Source: Cryptomeria japonica
Taxonomy: Eukaryota > Streptophyta > Pinopsida > Cupressales > Cupressaceae
Assembly (NCBI RefSeq): GCF_030272615.1
Contig: NC_081409.1
Coordinates: 616,574,755-616,638,754 of the forward strand
Direction: 5' to 3'
Length of the DNA stretch: 64,000 nt
The translations under genes were made by a program, and so were the position numbers. Under the pieces are notes generated by a model, which ran no database searches, was not told the DNA's origin, and worked only from the letters and a program-made list of their open reading frames with translations. Below are positions 1 to 11,256 of the stretch, one piece after another (position 1 is the stretch's first letter; each line of letters starts with the position of its first letter).

Positions 1-177
1 ACAAGGGACAACTCCATCCCTAGACTGGCTACATACCTGTTTCGGCACAAGATCAAGGTATAAAGTATGTAGTTTTGGTTTCTAACTATGATTTAATGTA
101 AACTATTTGGTGGGTACGCAACCCTTTCTAGGGTCAATGTCCTAGATAGTTTCTCTACGGTTGCTACCCACAATGGT
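1..177. other. Flank outside the left inverted arm, hairpin-forming
   Basis: No coding signal is visible. Bases 110-123 and 159-171 are near-perfect reverse complements (one base missing), with a shorter TCTAGGG/TCCTAGA inner pairing. The transcript could fold into one long hairpin. This sequence lies just outside the left arm of the large inverted repeat, as the hairpin run at 5564-5905 lies outside the right arm. Confidence 0.4.
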
Positions 178-655
178 AGCTCTATAGAAAAAAGGTTCAA
201 GGTGGCCTTCCGCTTGTGGCCTAAAACAACTAGGTCCTATTTCCTATCATATTCATCCCCCTTGACCCATTATCATCCACTGAAATTCATCAAGATAAAT
301 AAATTCTAAAACATCACGCACAACCAAACCCTAATGAGGTTTTCTAAGGTTTAACTGAGCGGATGCAAATTCATTTTAAAATTTATCTTTTTAGATTATC
401 GATCCAAGGGGGATTACCCGCCCCTTGGATTTTAACTTCCAAATCACCCTTATTTCTCCTCGAAAATTTATAGGGACAATGCCACAAACATCGTTGTTGC
501 AGCTTTATTAAGCGTTAAGTTCAATAGTTCAACACAACAGCATTACCCATAAGCGTGACCCAGAGGCACCATAGATACCGAACACTACTAAGGTTTTTGG
601 TTTCAACTCCTCTTCTTTAGTTGTCTAACTAGGAACTATTAATTTATGAAACTTA
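178..655 (+). repeat. Left arm of large inverted repeat
   Basis: This arm is the diverged reverse complement of 5085-5563. Shared blocks, read on opposite strands, include TGACCCAGAGGCAC, the GGGGATTACCCGCCCCTTGG block and AACCCTAATG. The arms are about 480 bases with scattered substitutions and small indels. They could be terminal inverted repeats of a foldback or DNA element, or two copies of one unnamed repeat in opposite orientation. No transposase was seen between them. Confidence 0.7.
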
Positions 656-3376
656 AATAACATTATACTAAAACAACTATGAAGATGAAATTATTGCATG
701 CAAGGAAAAATTGTTTCAATTTTAGAAATCAAGATATAAATTTCACATAATTGAAAAGAATATTTGTAGAGAAAAATGAACAGATTATCTACTTGGGAAA
801 AATAATATTATTTCTTGAAGAAGAAAGAGTAATAATGAAATGTAACTTGCATGATAAACAAACAATTATTCAACTCCTTGAAAAGTAACTTGCATGATAA
901 ACACAAATGTTCAACTTCTTTAAATAAGAAAAAATTTAACTAAACATTAAATTATTTTGCACAAATTGTTTTAAGGAGACTATGAATCTAAACACATCTA
1001 ATTGGAAGATAATTCCTTTTAACTTCTAATACTTAGAATCCAAATATGTACATACTAAACACTCATCTAAATTATATACATTATATTAAATAATTCAAAG
1101 AATAAGGTTTCCACTTGGACAATAATTTAAATAATCTGAAGGAACTTATATTTCATTCAATAATAAGAAAAATGTTTAATTAATGATATTTTATTTCATA
1201 TGTTATTTGATCTTTTAACTACAACTCATCGTCAACATATTACTAATAAATACCTCCTTATCCATTTATATCCAAAATATAAGGAGCATTTAAATAATTT
1301 AAATGTAAAATCCTATTTAAATAATTAGAGTCCATATAATAAGGTTACAAGTAAACTTTACCAAACAATTTCTCAAATATAAAAAGAAATAAATTCTCTT
1401 TTTCTTTTATTTTTTAATAAAATTTTCAAACACTTGAATTAAAATTATTCTTTTTTAACGAATATAATTTAACAATTGATTTTAAAATTTATAGCTTTAA
1501 TAGGGAAACTCAAATAAGAAAGTTTTAAAGCTTTTTAGATAACTTATTAATTATCAAAAAGGCGATTTTCAAAACAATTTTACCCCTTATCTTTTAAATT
1601 TTAATCTTCAAGAAATTTAAATAATAAGTCAGGTAAAACCATTGGTTCAAAACTATTGGTGTAAATTAGAATTAAGGGTGTTAATATCTATTTATAAAAC
1701 AAGCAATTAATTTAATATACTTGTGATAAAATTAATTTTATACAAGAGAACATAACAACCAACCAAATCAATGGTAAATTTACTAATTAATTGATTTTTA
1801 TTTATTTTATCTAATTTTATGTTTATCAACAAATAGATTACTTAAAATTTGTCTTCACAAAATAAATACCCTCATGAAATTAAATTTAAATATGAAGGAA
1901 AGAATTTCCCTTTTTATTTTAGTGAATACTGAAATGTAAACTAAACAAATTAAGTAAGCAATCTCAACCCTTAGATTAGATTTAATCTTAGCCCTTAGAT
2001 GTAAAGTTCACCCACAACCCTAAAATCTTCATACTAATACTAAAATTTAAGTCATAAGCCTCCTTTACCATTTTGATTTGCTACTACTAATATTATTTCT
2101 ATTATATCATTTTGAGGTTATGAATTTATTGAATATGGTTGGAAAAGTTATTATAATAATGAACACACACATACACATAAAATAATAATTTAAAAAGAAA
2201 TTATTTAATTTCTCAATTTCATATAAGCACATGTCGTAGGAGAAATTGGAAGCTTCTAGAGGGAATCTTCATTCTCCATTTCCTTGCATGTAACTCCTCC
2301 ATTTAGTGATCAATCAATTTTGCATGAAGATAATTTAGGAAAAAGAATCATTTCTTTCAATTAATTCTTTTGACAATGGAATTGAGGGATTTTTTCTATA
2401 TAATGTATACAAGTTTTTGAAAAGAGGGAGTTGATTTATTCTTTGAAGAAAAATTTCTCAAGTTTCTTGTAAAAAGTAGTAGGATTTCTTTTGTAGTCAC
2501 ATTTCATTTGAAGAATTGTTAAGTAGTTGTTTTGAAGAATTTTCACCAAGTTGCAAGGATCAAGGAAGACTAGCTTGGAGATTTGGAGAGGTTTCAACAT
2601 CAAACTTCGTCTATCTAGGTTCTCTTTTATTGCTTTCCTTAATTTTTCATGTGAATTAAAAAAAATTATTATGAAGAATATAGCTTCTATCCTTCTTTTA
2701 GATCTTCATTTATATAAAAGCTTTTAGAATTTGTTTTAAAACAAAGTCAAACTCTTTTTTTATTAATTTGGGATAAATGTTGTAATACATATCTTTATTA
2801 TATATTTAATTTTCTTAGAAAAGAAAAAAAAGATAAAAATCGGATTCTTGTTGTCTTTGTTCTTTCAAAAAAATATAATTTATTAAGAGTGCAAAAAATC
2901 TTTTAGGGAATAAACTCTTTTTTCTGTGATTGTATGATGTTCTTTATTTGACTATTTTCTATGAATTAAACTTAACTCTCTCCAAATGTGAGTTTGATCA
3001 TTTGAGTGAAATTTTTAAATCAAACTTACTCTATGAAAATCTCATCTCTCTATGTTTTTCACCTTGGATCGAAATTATTTTTTCTTAATTATTTTTCCAA
3101 TAAATAAATTCATTTCTCCTCTCTGAATGTAGATTTGATTAAATCTTAAATCCCTATCATTCCCCTCTATGATCAGTCTTACCTTCCAGTGAATGTATAC
3201 TACTCTTTTGAGAAAGCATTTCATTTGTATTCATTATTCCCTGTGAATTGAATAAAACAAATTTTCTCCCCCTCTGAAGATGACAATATATATTTAGTTG
3301 ATTTCTTCCTTAGAAAACCTTATTTGCCTTGATCCCAAGCATATCGTGAAGATTTAATCTTTCAAAAACTTTCTCA

Positions 3377-3474
<98 letters not shown>

Positions 3475-5084
3475 TATAGACTTCCTCTCTGTCTCTGTGA
3501 AATCTCTGTGAAATATATAACTTGCAATAAGCTCCCTCTCTGTCTCTGTGAAAACTCTGTGAGATTCTTATTTCTCTATGAAATCCTTATCTTTCAAGCA
3601 AAATCTGTGGAATCTATCCTCTTGAATAAATATTTCTGGTACAGGTATCTGTGTATACCATCTCTAAAAATTAGAAGTTTCATCCCTATGCAAAATCACT
3701 TAATAATGATTTACTCTTAGTATATAAAAAAAATTAATTAAAACAATGTATATATATGTGTGTGTGGAAGTTATTTTTAAAAGGAAAAAAAATCAACCAA
3801 AAATCTTAAAGAAGTTGTTTCTTTTAATTTATTGCTATATGGTGTAGAAGGTAGTGGGGTGGCAGGCCCACTTTCCCATAATCCACTATGCCACTGCATT
3901 TAAAGTGGCTTAAAAACAAACAATGTCATTTAGTAAACTTTGAATTTTTTTTTTTTAATTATTAAAATTTATTAATGAAAATTTGATTTATTTAAATTGG
4001 TTTATAATTGAAGATTTATTACTATCCGAAAAGTTGTTTAATATTAATGTGTTCAAATTTATTTGTTGATAAATAATTTAGATTTTGGGGTGTTAATTAT
4101 TAACTATTTTATTTAAAATATATTTCTTTTAATTGTAATTTAGAATTTGTACTATTTTTAATAGTTGTAATGGCTTAATCTTATATTAAATTAATTTGTA
4201 TATTTGACATTTAAAATTTATTTGGAATAAATAAATTTATTAGTGGAAGCTTATTATTTATTCATAATTTATAGTTATTAAATTAACATTAAAAGCGATT
4301 GACCCCTTCGTATATAGTAATTAAGTTTTAAATGAAGTGGTAATTAACCCTTTAGGGAAAATTATAAAGAACCTAGCTCATGTTAAGGGACCCTCATTAG
4401 AATTTTAAATAAGGGATTAAGTCGTAAATTGTCCAATCAATACCATTACTTCAAGTGGAAGAATTAGTTAGTTATCTCTTATAATATTGCAAAGGAATTG
4501 ACATTGGTTGTAAAGCAACTAGAAGAAGATTGATTTGAATTGCTTAGGGTCTCTATTTTATGTTAGTTGATTAGCAAGTATTAGACTCTCTTCTAATCTT
4601 ATTTTCGAACAATTAGTCATTAAAATATTGTGGTTATTTAAGCTTATCATTAATAGTTCTTTTCTCTTTCCTTCAAACAAGTGAATTTTAAATTTTATTT
4701 TAAAAATATTTTATTAGATAGTTTAATTTTCTTTAAGTAAATTAGTGCCTTTCAAGCATTAAGATTCATATTTAAAGTAAAGTTGTCATTTGTAAGAAAT
4801 AATTAAAGATAGAATTTATGTTGCTTCAAGTGGAAGAATTAGATGGTTATCAATAATACGGTTACTTTCAAGCTTATTAATATTAAGTTTTTCCTTCAAT
4901 CTAGTAAGTGTTAAAATTCATTTCTAAGGCCCTTCTACCTAGGCATTGGATTTTCTTAAGCAATTTAGTACCTTGCAAGAAATTTTTTCAATCTTTTCCA
5001 TAAGTTATAATTTTACAAGTTTTCAAGAAAAAATTCCTTGTATAATATAGTTTCATTTTCATGATTATATTAGTATATTGCTTT
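656..5084. other. AT-rich spacer between the inverted arms, no gene recognised
   Basis: About 4.4 kb of very AT-rich sequence. Reading frames are short and resemble no known protein. The only structured parts are the AT microsatellite at 3381-3473 and a duplicated CTCTCTGTCTCTGTGAAA segment (about 3483-3515 and 3532-3565). A promoter-like stretch with short poly-T tracts lies around 2400-2650, without support for a gene. Confidence 0.6.
3381..3473. repeat. (AT)n microsatellite
   Basis: 93 bases of uninterrupted AT dinucleotides. Length is probably polymorphic and may be misassembled. Confidence 0.97.
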
Positions 5085-5563
5085 ACATAAGATTCATGAA
5101 TTGAAAATTAGATTCTTATTTAGACAACTAAAAAAAAGAGGAGACTAAACCAAAACCTAGCAGCATTCAATATATACAGTGCCTCTGGGTCATGCTTATG
5201 GGTAATGTCATCGTGTTGAACTACTGCACCTAACACCTAATAAAGTTGCATCAACGGTGCATGTGGCATCATCCCTATAAATCGTCAGGGAGTAATAAGG
5301 GATAGTTGGAAGTTAAAATCCAAGGGGCGGGTAATCCCCCTTGGATCAACAACCTAATAAGATAATCTTTAAATGAATTTACATCCGCTAGATAAACTTT
5401 AGTAAATCCCATTAGGGTTTGGTTGCGTGTGATGTTTGGAATTTATTTATCTTGATGATTTCGACGGATGATAATGGGTCAAGGGAGACGCATATGATAG
5501 GAAATAGAACTTAGATGTTTTAGGCCACAAGGAGAGGGCCACCTTGAGCCTTTTTCTATAAAG
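5085..5563 (-). repeat. Right arm of large inverted repeat
   Basis: Reverse-complement partner of 178-655. Homology stops abruptly at 5563 (paired with about 178), which marks the outer boundary. The inner boundary fades near 5085, where both arms run into AT-rich sequence. Confidence 0.7.
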
Positions 5564-5905
5564 CTTGACTTCTCGAAGCTTTAGGCTGAATTCCAAGGTG
5601 GAATTCAATCTTGCAATATGTTATTTTACTTGCTCCTAAGGACGGCGACCTCAGTGCACTTCTTTTAGAGGAGTGTACTTCTTAGTGAGTGACTCAATAC
5701 CCAGATGGTCCCGATGAGTCTAATTCTCTAGGCAGAGCACCTTCTATCCCAAGTTGGATAGATGCCTACCCCGTTTGGGTAGATGCCTATCGCGTATTGG
5801 ATAGATGAAACCTCATTAACCATTTGGACAGATGCCTAACCTATATTGTTAGATGCTCATCCCGGATGGATTAATGCCTAATCTAATTGGATAGATGCCC
5901 AGAGT
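5564..5905. repeat. Run of short hairpins with variable stems
   Basis: Successive short inverted repeats with different stems: GAATTCCA/TGGAATTC (5588-5606), CTATCC/GGATAG (5744-5761), CTACCC/GGGTAG (5766-5782), CTATC/GATAG (about 5787-5804) and CTAAC/GTTAG (about 5837). In the second half an AGATGCCTA-type spacer recurs between stems. The stems change while self-complementarity persists. The run starts where the right inverted arm ends. Confidence 0.6.
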
Positions 5906-7590
5906 ATGCGATTGAATCAAACACAAATGATTAAATAAATAAATAAAAGAAAAAAAATGGATGGATGAAATTTCTCGGGTTAATTTGAGTGGGTTATTAT
6001 AATTTAGGACTTTCTTTCATTTCATTGTTGTGGATCTTGCAGGGAAGAATGGAAGAAAAAGAATACATGCAGAAGAGTTCTACGAAATTACCATGTCTCT
6101 CTATGGGTTTGGTACCCTTTGCATCAATCGGATTCCTATTTTATATAAAACCCTCTTAATAGGATAATTTTTCCCAGACTTGTTCTGCATATTTTGAAAA
6201 CCCTTTTTGTAAGGATTGGATGATTGATTTAGTTGCATTTTTTTTTTCAAGTTTAGTTATTCTATTTTATTTTTCTAGATAAAACTTTAAATCAATTTTT
6301 TAATTTATTTTATTTTATTATATTTTCATATTAAATTATTTCTATATGAATAAAATTATTTAATTTTCTTACATAATAAAATAGACTATTTTTAGAACAA
6401 TAGTAAAATTTTAGTGTTGAGATTAAAGTATTATGCACAATAGTATAGATCTATAATAGTATAGATTAAAGTATTCTATTTTATTTTTCTTAGATGAAAC
6501 TAATTAATTCATTAACTAAGTTTCCTTTTTGAACCCACACATAAATATTAATTACCTATTTTCCCTTGTTTATAACTAATTAAATTATAAGTTTTAGTGA
6601 AAGTAATTGACTAAAAAGTCAATTCAATTAATAGCAATTATTTTGCATGTTCAATTTTAAACAATAAGTATTTGTAACTAAAGTCAATTGCAATAATAAT
6701 ATTTACTATTCCAAACTTCAAAATAGGATAACCTAGCATTATTTCATTATTCTCATTTAGTATTAAATCTAGACACTTATAATTTACTAATATTTAATTT
6801 AATAATAATGGATGGATATCTTCTCTTTTTTTAGTATTTGGAAATTTTAATTTATCATTAAACTATGTTAGATTAGGTATTTCAAGATGGATATGCAATT
6901 GATCTATTTCATATATTTTATCTATAAATCTATTTAAAATTTTAATTCATGATTAAGATAAATGTCATTTCCAATGAATTTAATCAAACTTTTACTGTTT
7001 CATGTTATGAATAAATTAAAACACCATTAGCTTTCTTTGAAATAAAATTAGATTAAAAAATCCAAATTTAAAATATTATTTGGAACCAAGAGAAAATCTT
7101 AATAATAAATAAAAACTATATTTATTTCAATTCTAAAAGACTAAAATAGATTTTTATTTTATTTACTAAGATATTAAAAAGAAATAAAAAAATTTCATAT
7201 ATTTTTTTGAAATAAAACTATATAAATTTTATAGATCAAACTTCCTTAATCGTTTGGAGCAAAATCCACTTATCTGGTAATGCTCTCCTTTGTTGAAGAT
7301 CTTCAATCCCTTTGATTTCTTCTTGACTTTTCCTCTTTCTCCCTTCAATCCTTGACTTGCAACCTGGTATAGATCTCCTCCAAAACCACTAGAAAATTCT
7401 ATCTCCTACAATACAATATGTCTACCAAAATCCTCCTACTACTAACATGATTTGCAAGAATTCAAAACTACTTATCAAAGAAAACAATGAACTCCCCCTT
7501 TTCAAAAACCTAGTGTTCAATATATAGAAAAGAGAGTCATTTTCCCACCACTAAGGAAATTAATTGGTTTTGATATTCTTTTCTTGAAAT
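5906..7590. other. AT-rich sequence, nothing recognised
   Basis: No convincing reading frame, RNA gene or element boundary. Around 6120-6160 there is a TATATAAAA box within LTR-like sequence, but no matching LTR end or primer-binding site was found. Confidence 0.5.
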
Positions 7591-7594
7591 AATC

Positions 7595-7950
7595 CCATGC
7601 AAAAATGATTATTGTCATAGTGGGGATTACATGCAAAAATTTGAATTTGAGATTCTCTTCTAGAACCTTCTCATTTCCTCCTACATGTGCTAAATAACAG
7701 ATTGAGAAAATAAGTTATTTCTAAATCAATTTCATGCAAAATGATTGTTGTCATAGTGGGGGTTACATGCATATTAAATTTGAATTTTGAAATTATTTCA
7801 TGCAAGGCATATTTCTTACAACTTGTCATAGTGGCGGTTACATTTGACCATGCATTTAAAAATATGAATTTGAATTTTGCTTCTAGAATCTTCTTATTTC
7901 TCCTACACCATGTGCTCAATTAGAATATTGAGAAAATAAATAATTTCCAA
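7595..7950 (+). repeat. Imperfect tandem duplication
   Basis: The segment CATGCAAAATGATT...GTCATAGTGGGGGTTACATG...CTTCTAGAA...CTCCTAC...GAGAAAATAA occurs at about 7595-7730 and again, longer, at about 7734-7950. The second unit holds a further internal copy of GTCATAGTGGCGGTTACAT. It has no coding meaning that I can see. Confidence 0.7.
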
Positions 7951-8046
7951 GTAAATTATGACCTCACTTGTGTCACCACTTATTAATTCTATTTAAATAA
8001 TTCAATTTTTCATTTCTAACTAACATTACTCATAAGATTAATAAAA

Positions 8047-8096
8047 ATAATAATAATAGTAGTAGTAGTAATAATAATTATTATTATTATAATAAC
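8047..8096. repeat. AAT/AGT trinucleotide microsatellite
   Basis: Runs of AAT, AGT and ATT trinucleotides in direct succession. Confidence 0.85.
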
Positions 8097-8170
8097 AAAA
8101 AGTATCAAGTATTATCAAGGTCCAAAAAGGAGGGTTATGGCATATTATTAGTTATACAAGAGATTATAGA

Positions 8171-8198
8171 TATATGAGTTGTTAAAACAACTCATATA
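8171..8198. repeat. Perfect 13-bp-stem palindrome at an LTR edge
   Basis: TATATGAGTTGTT is followed by AA and then its exact reverse complement. The putative LTR start (TGTTAAAAC) lies inside the palindrome at 8180, so the palindrome may be part of the LTR edge. Confidence 0.85.
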
Positions 8199-8345
8199 AT
8201 TAGAGAGTGGTTCCTATTATGTAGGAGATTGAACTCCTATATAAGTATTATGTATTTTATATGAAAATATGAAGAATGTACTATTTTGTTTTTAATTATT
8301 CTGACTTCTCTATCTCTACTCATATTTCTATTATGGTATCAGAGC
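8180..8345 (+). mobile_element. Short LTR plus initiator-Met primer-binding site (Copia/TRIM remnant)
   Basis: TGGTATCAGAGC at 8334-8345 is the classic primer-binding site complementary to plant initiator methionine tRNA, used by Copia elements and TRIMs. Just upstream is a ~150 bp LTR-like stretch starting TGTTAAAAC with a TATATAAG box at 8238-8245. The LTR end is not a clean CA, and no downstream LTR copy or gag was found, so this is a fragment. It is the oldest host layer here, because the 9197-21636 LTR inserted downstream of it. Confidence 0.6.
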
Positions 8346-9196
8346 AATCATGATGCAAGACCTATCATGATGGAGAACCATTCCTTGTTTCCATGTTGCA
8401 TGTTTACAGGGGGATAGTTAGTGTCTTGAACCTCACCATTTTAATTTCACCACTATTTGTTTGTTGCTCATATTGCGGAAATGAACCGTATTGGATGTCT
8501 CTAAATGCTAAGGGAAGGTTTTAGCGATATACACTATTACTTGTCATGAAAAACAAAATTAGAAATCTCTTAATGCTAAGTGGTATTTACAAGTGAAATT
8601 GAGGGTGATATAAGAGGCTTGAGGAGATTTGATATGTTTGACAATTTGTTCTAAAAGTAGGGTATTTTTCTATGTTGGACACCATGAGGAAATTAGATGG
8701 TGAGTGATGCAAATTGTTGGTTTTATCATTAAAATAGTTTGTAGAATGTGTCAAAGAATATGTTGAATTGAATACAATGGTTGGTGTTAAAATATACGAT
8801 CTATTTTCAATGTATCATTTTCTATGTGCAAAGAATTATGTAAGCAACAATTTTTTTGTTTTGTTTGGTGGTGTTTGAGGTTGCATTGTAGAAGATTAGT
8901 ATTAATCCAAATATATTCAAGAAGAGATTTAGAGATGCATTACATTTGTGTAGAAGAAGAATACATGTCCAAGCATTCAAATTATTTTCTAAAATGTTTC
9001 AATCAAATTCAATGATGGCAAGCACTTTGATTCAATACTATCGGGTTTCATTTTAGATGATCACTGGGTTAGAAGATTGGTTTGTACTTTGTTGACATCC
9101 ACACATTCACTTTGGGGCTAGTTTAATTGCTTTGTGAGCCATTGATTAGTGTGTTAAATTTCTATCATATTCATGGCATCTATCACCAAGATCTCA
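8346..9196 (+). other. Decayed sequence downstream of the primer-binding site
   Basis: This would be the internal region of the Copia/TRIM remnant. A 63-codon frame at 8824-9015 resembles nothing known. The last five bases, TCTCA, are the target-site copy of the next element. Confidence 0.35.
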
Positions 9197-9719
9197 TGTA
9201 ATGCCCCGTTAAGATACCCTAAAGGAAACAACTACAAACACTCAAAAAGAGTGCAAATAATTTTTTTTTAAAACATTAATAAACTTTAAGATGCAATAAG
9301 TTAAACATTGCAATAAAAGTTGCACAAGCGGAAGACTTAACACAAACTCCTAAAGGATTTCCAACTAAGATTACTTGTATAATCCAATGAACATTAAGGT
9401 GTATTAATCTAATTAACAATCGGATTGATTAAACCTACTCATGATAGAATGATTACCACATGGACATAGAAATTAAATTTCATAAGAGATTAAACTAAGC
9501 ATGATTGAATATATACATCTATCATTTGTTACATTACGTCACTAAAGCTACATTCATCATAATCCATATTATTGCATTTAAATTAATAACTTCATACATA
9601 CAATTAAGATTAATATCACCTAAATTACATTATATAATTTAACCATTATACCATTTATACATCCAAAATTAAAAAGAACCAGATGAACACATACACCATA
9701 CAACACACATTGATAACAG

Positions 9720-11128
9720 ATTTCACCCCTAATGGGCTACGTCTTCGGGTCTGCTTCAAGTGAAAGACCATTCTATAAAATAAAAGATGAAAAATACATA
9801 AGGTTTACATCAATTGCATCCTACCATCAAGGCATACATAAACAAATGATACAACCGACCACATAAGGGTCCAAGAGATACATGAATGATCTAAGAAGAA
9901 CAAAAGGATCCATCTAAAACATGGAATGAAGTAAATACAAAATAACAACTAGAGCACGTGCAAGGCTAATCCATCGCAAGAAGGCATAATCAAAATACCC
10001 AATAGAAAGTGGCACTACCACCCGACCATGTGGCCCAAAAAGGAACCACCCCTCTGTGCTAGAGGATAGTACTAAGACCCTCAAACAAGCCACAACAAAG
10101 CATCATATGGTCTCACATGTACATCAGTTACTCACACAAGGCATAAGCATACAAACATAACTCTCACAAGAGTGCTCCAAGTAAAACCAACACATGACTA
10201 CACACTAGTGAACATAAGGGAAGAGTGTCGTCGCATAGTTGGTATGGACTTTGGCAGGCCTCCATAGGCCCCGGCCCCCATCCTGGGTTACCCTAGTAGC
10301 CTCTCCCAAACCTCTAACCCCCATCGATGTCTCATGCGATACCCAACAAACCTTTTGTGAAGACAAGGTAGTTGATTTTCCATTCCAGGCCTTCCCACTA
10401 CATCATGAGTCTGTACTAGTACTCAACCATGAGCGAAGCACAATTTATCTTGATTAGTGTTTGTAGAACCCAACCCCCCATTTTTTAATTAAGTTATCAC
10501 TTATTACTCAACTTTTGATGGGTTATCCTACTACCTATTTGGGCGCAGCCCCCATCGAAAGCCACTCCTCCTTATGACACTACACAACCTCCGAAGAACC
10601 CTAAGGCAAATCACAAAAGCCAACCAACATAAGGAGTTCAAAAACCAAAACTGAAGGACAGCTTGATTAAACAAACCTTCTAACAAGGTTAAATCAATTG
10701 GAGGTGTGAAATGAATAACTGGTCTATCCACAAAACAAGACCAAAACCACAGTAAGGCAAGTACAACCACAACCAAAACTTAACCCAATCAACCTGCACA
10801 ATAAACTTACATTCAACAACATGTCATCATGACACGAAAATGACTCTTACAAATCAGCACCAAAAATCCACCAAGCAGAGTAAAACTCAAATGAATACAC
10901 TTGCACTCTAAATCATCTATGGTAAGGAATCATAACAATCACTCATAAAATACTAAAAACCAATATCATCTAACTATAGCTATTCAATAACTAACTCTTT
11001 CATGAAAAGCACACCACAATATGGAATAACTTATGAAGACGGTCCAAGTAAACATACATTCAAATAAACTTGTTCAATATTCGATTTTAAACCATACACC
11101 TTAAAAAGAATAACAACAACTCGAAGCC
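9720..11128 (+). other. First part of the solo LTR, no gene
   Basis: Non-coding LTR sequence. Frames at 10239-10457 and 10531-10776 are fortuitous. 11113-11128 is the upstream copy of the LINE target duplication. Confidence 0.6.
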
Positions 11129-11256
11129 AATGTAATGCATAAAAATGGGAGGAGGTTCACACATTCTAGGGCTTCACAACAGGGTTCCAAGGAATGGAAG
11201 ATGGTGGCAAGATGCCAGTGCAGGATGACAGGGTCTAGCGAGGCTTCAAAGTAGGG

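Noticed and set aside
3508-3720. 70-codon frame after the AT microsatellite
   Set aside because: AT-rich, low complexity, partly made of a CTCTGTGAAA duplication.
6100-6200. LTR promoter and 3' end
   Set aside because: A TATA-like box is present, but no LTR terminus, primer-binding site or second copy could be found.
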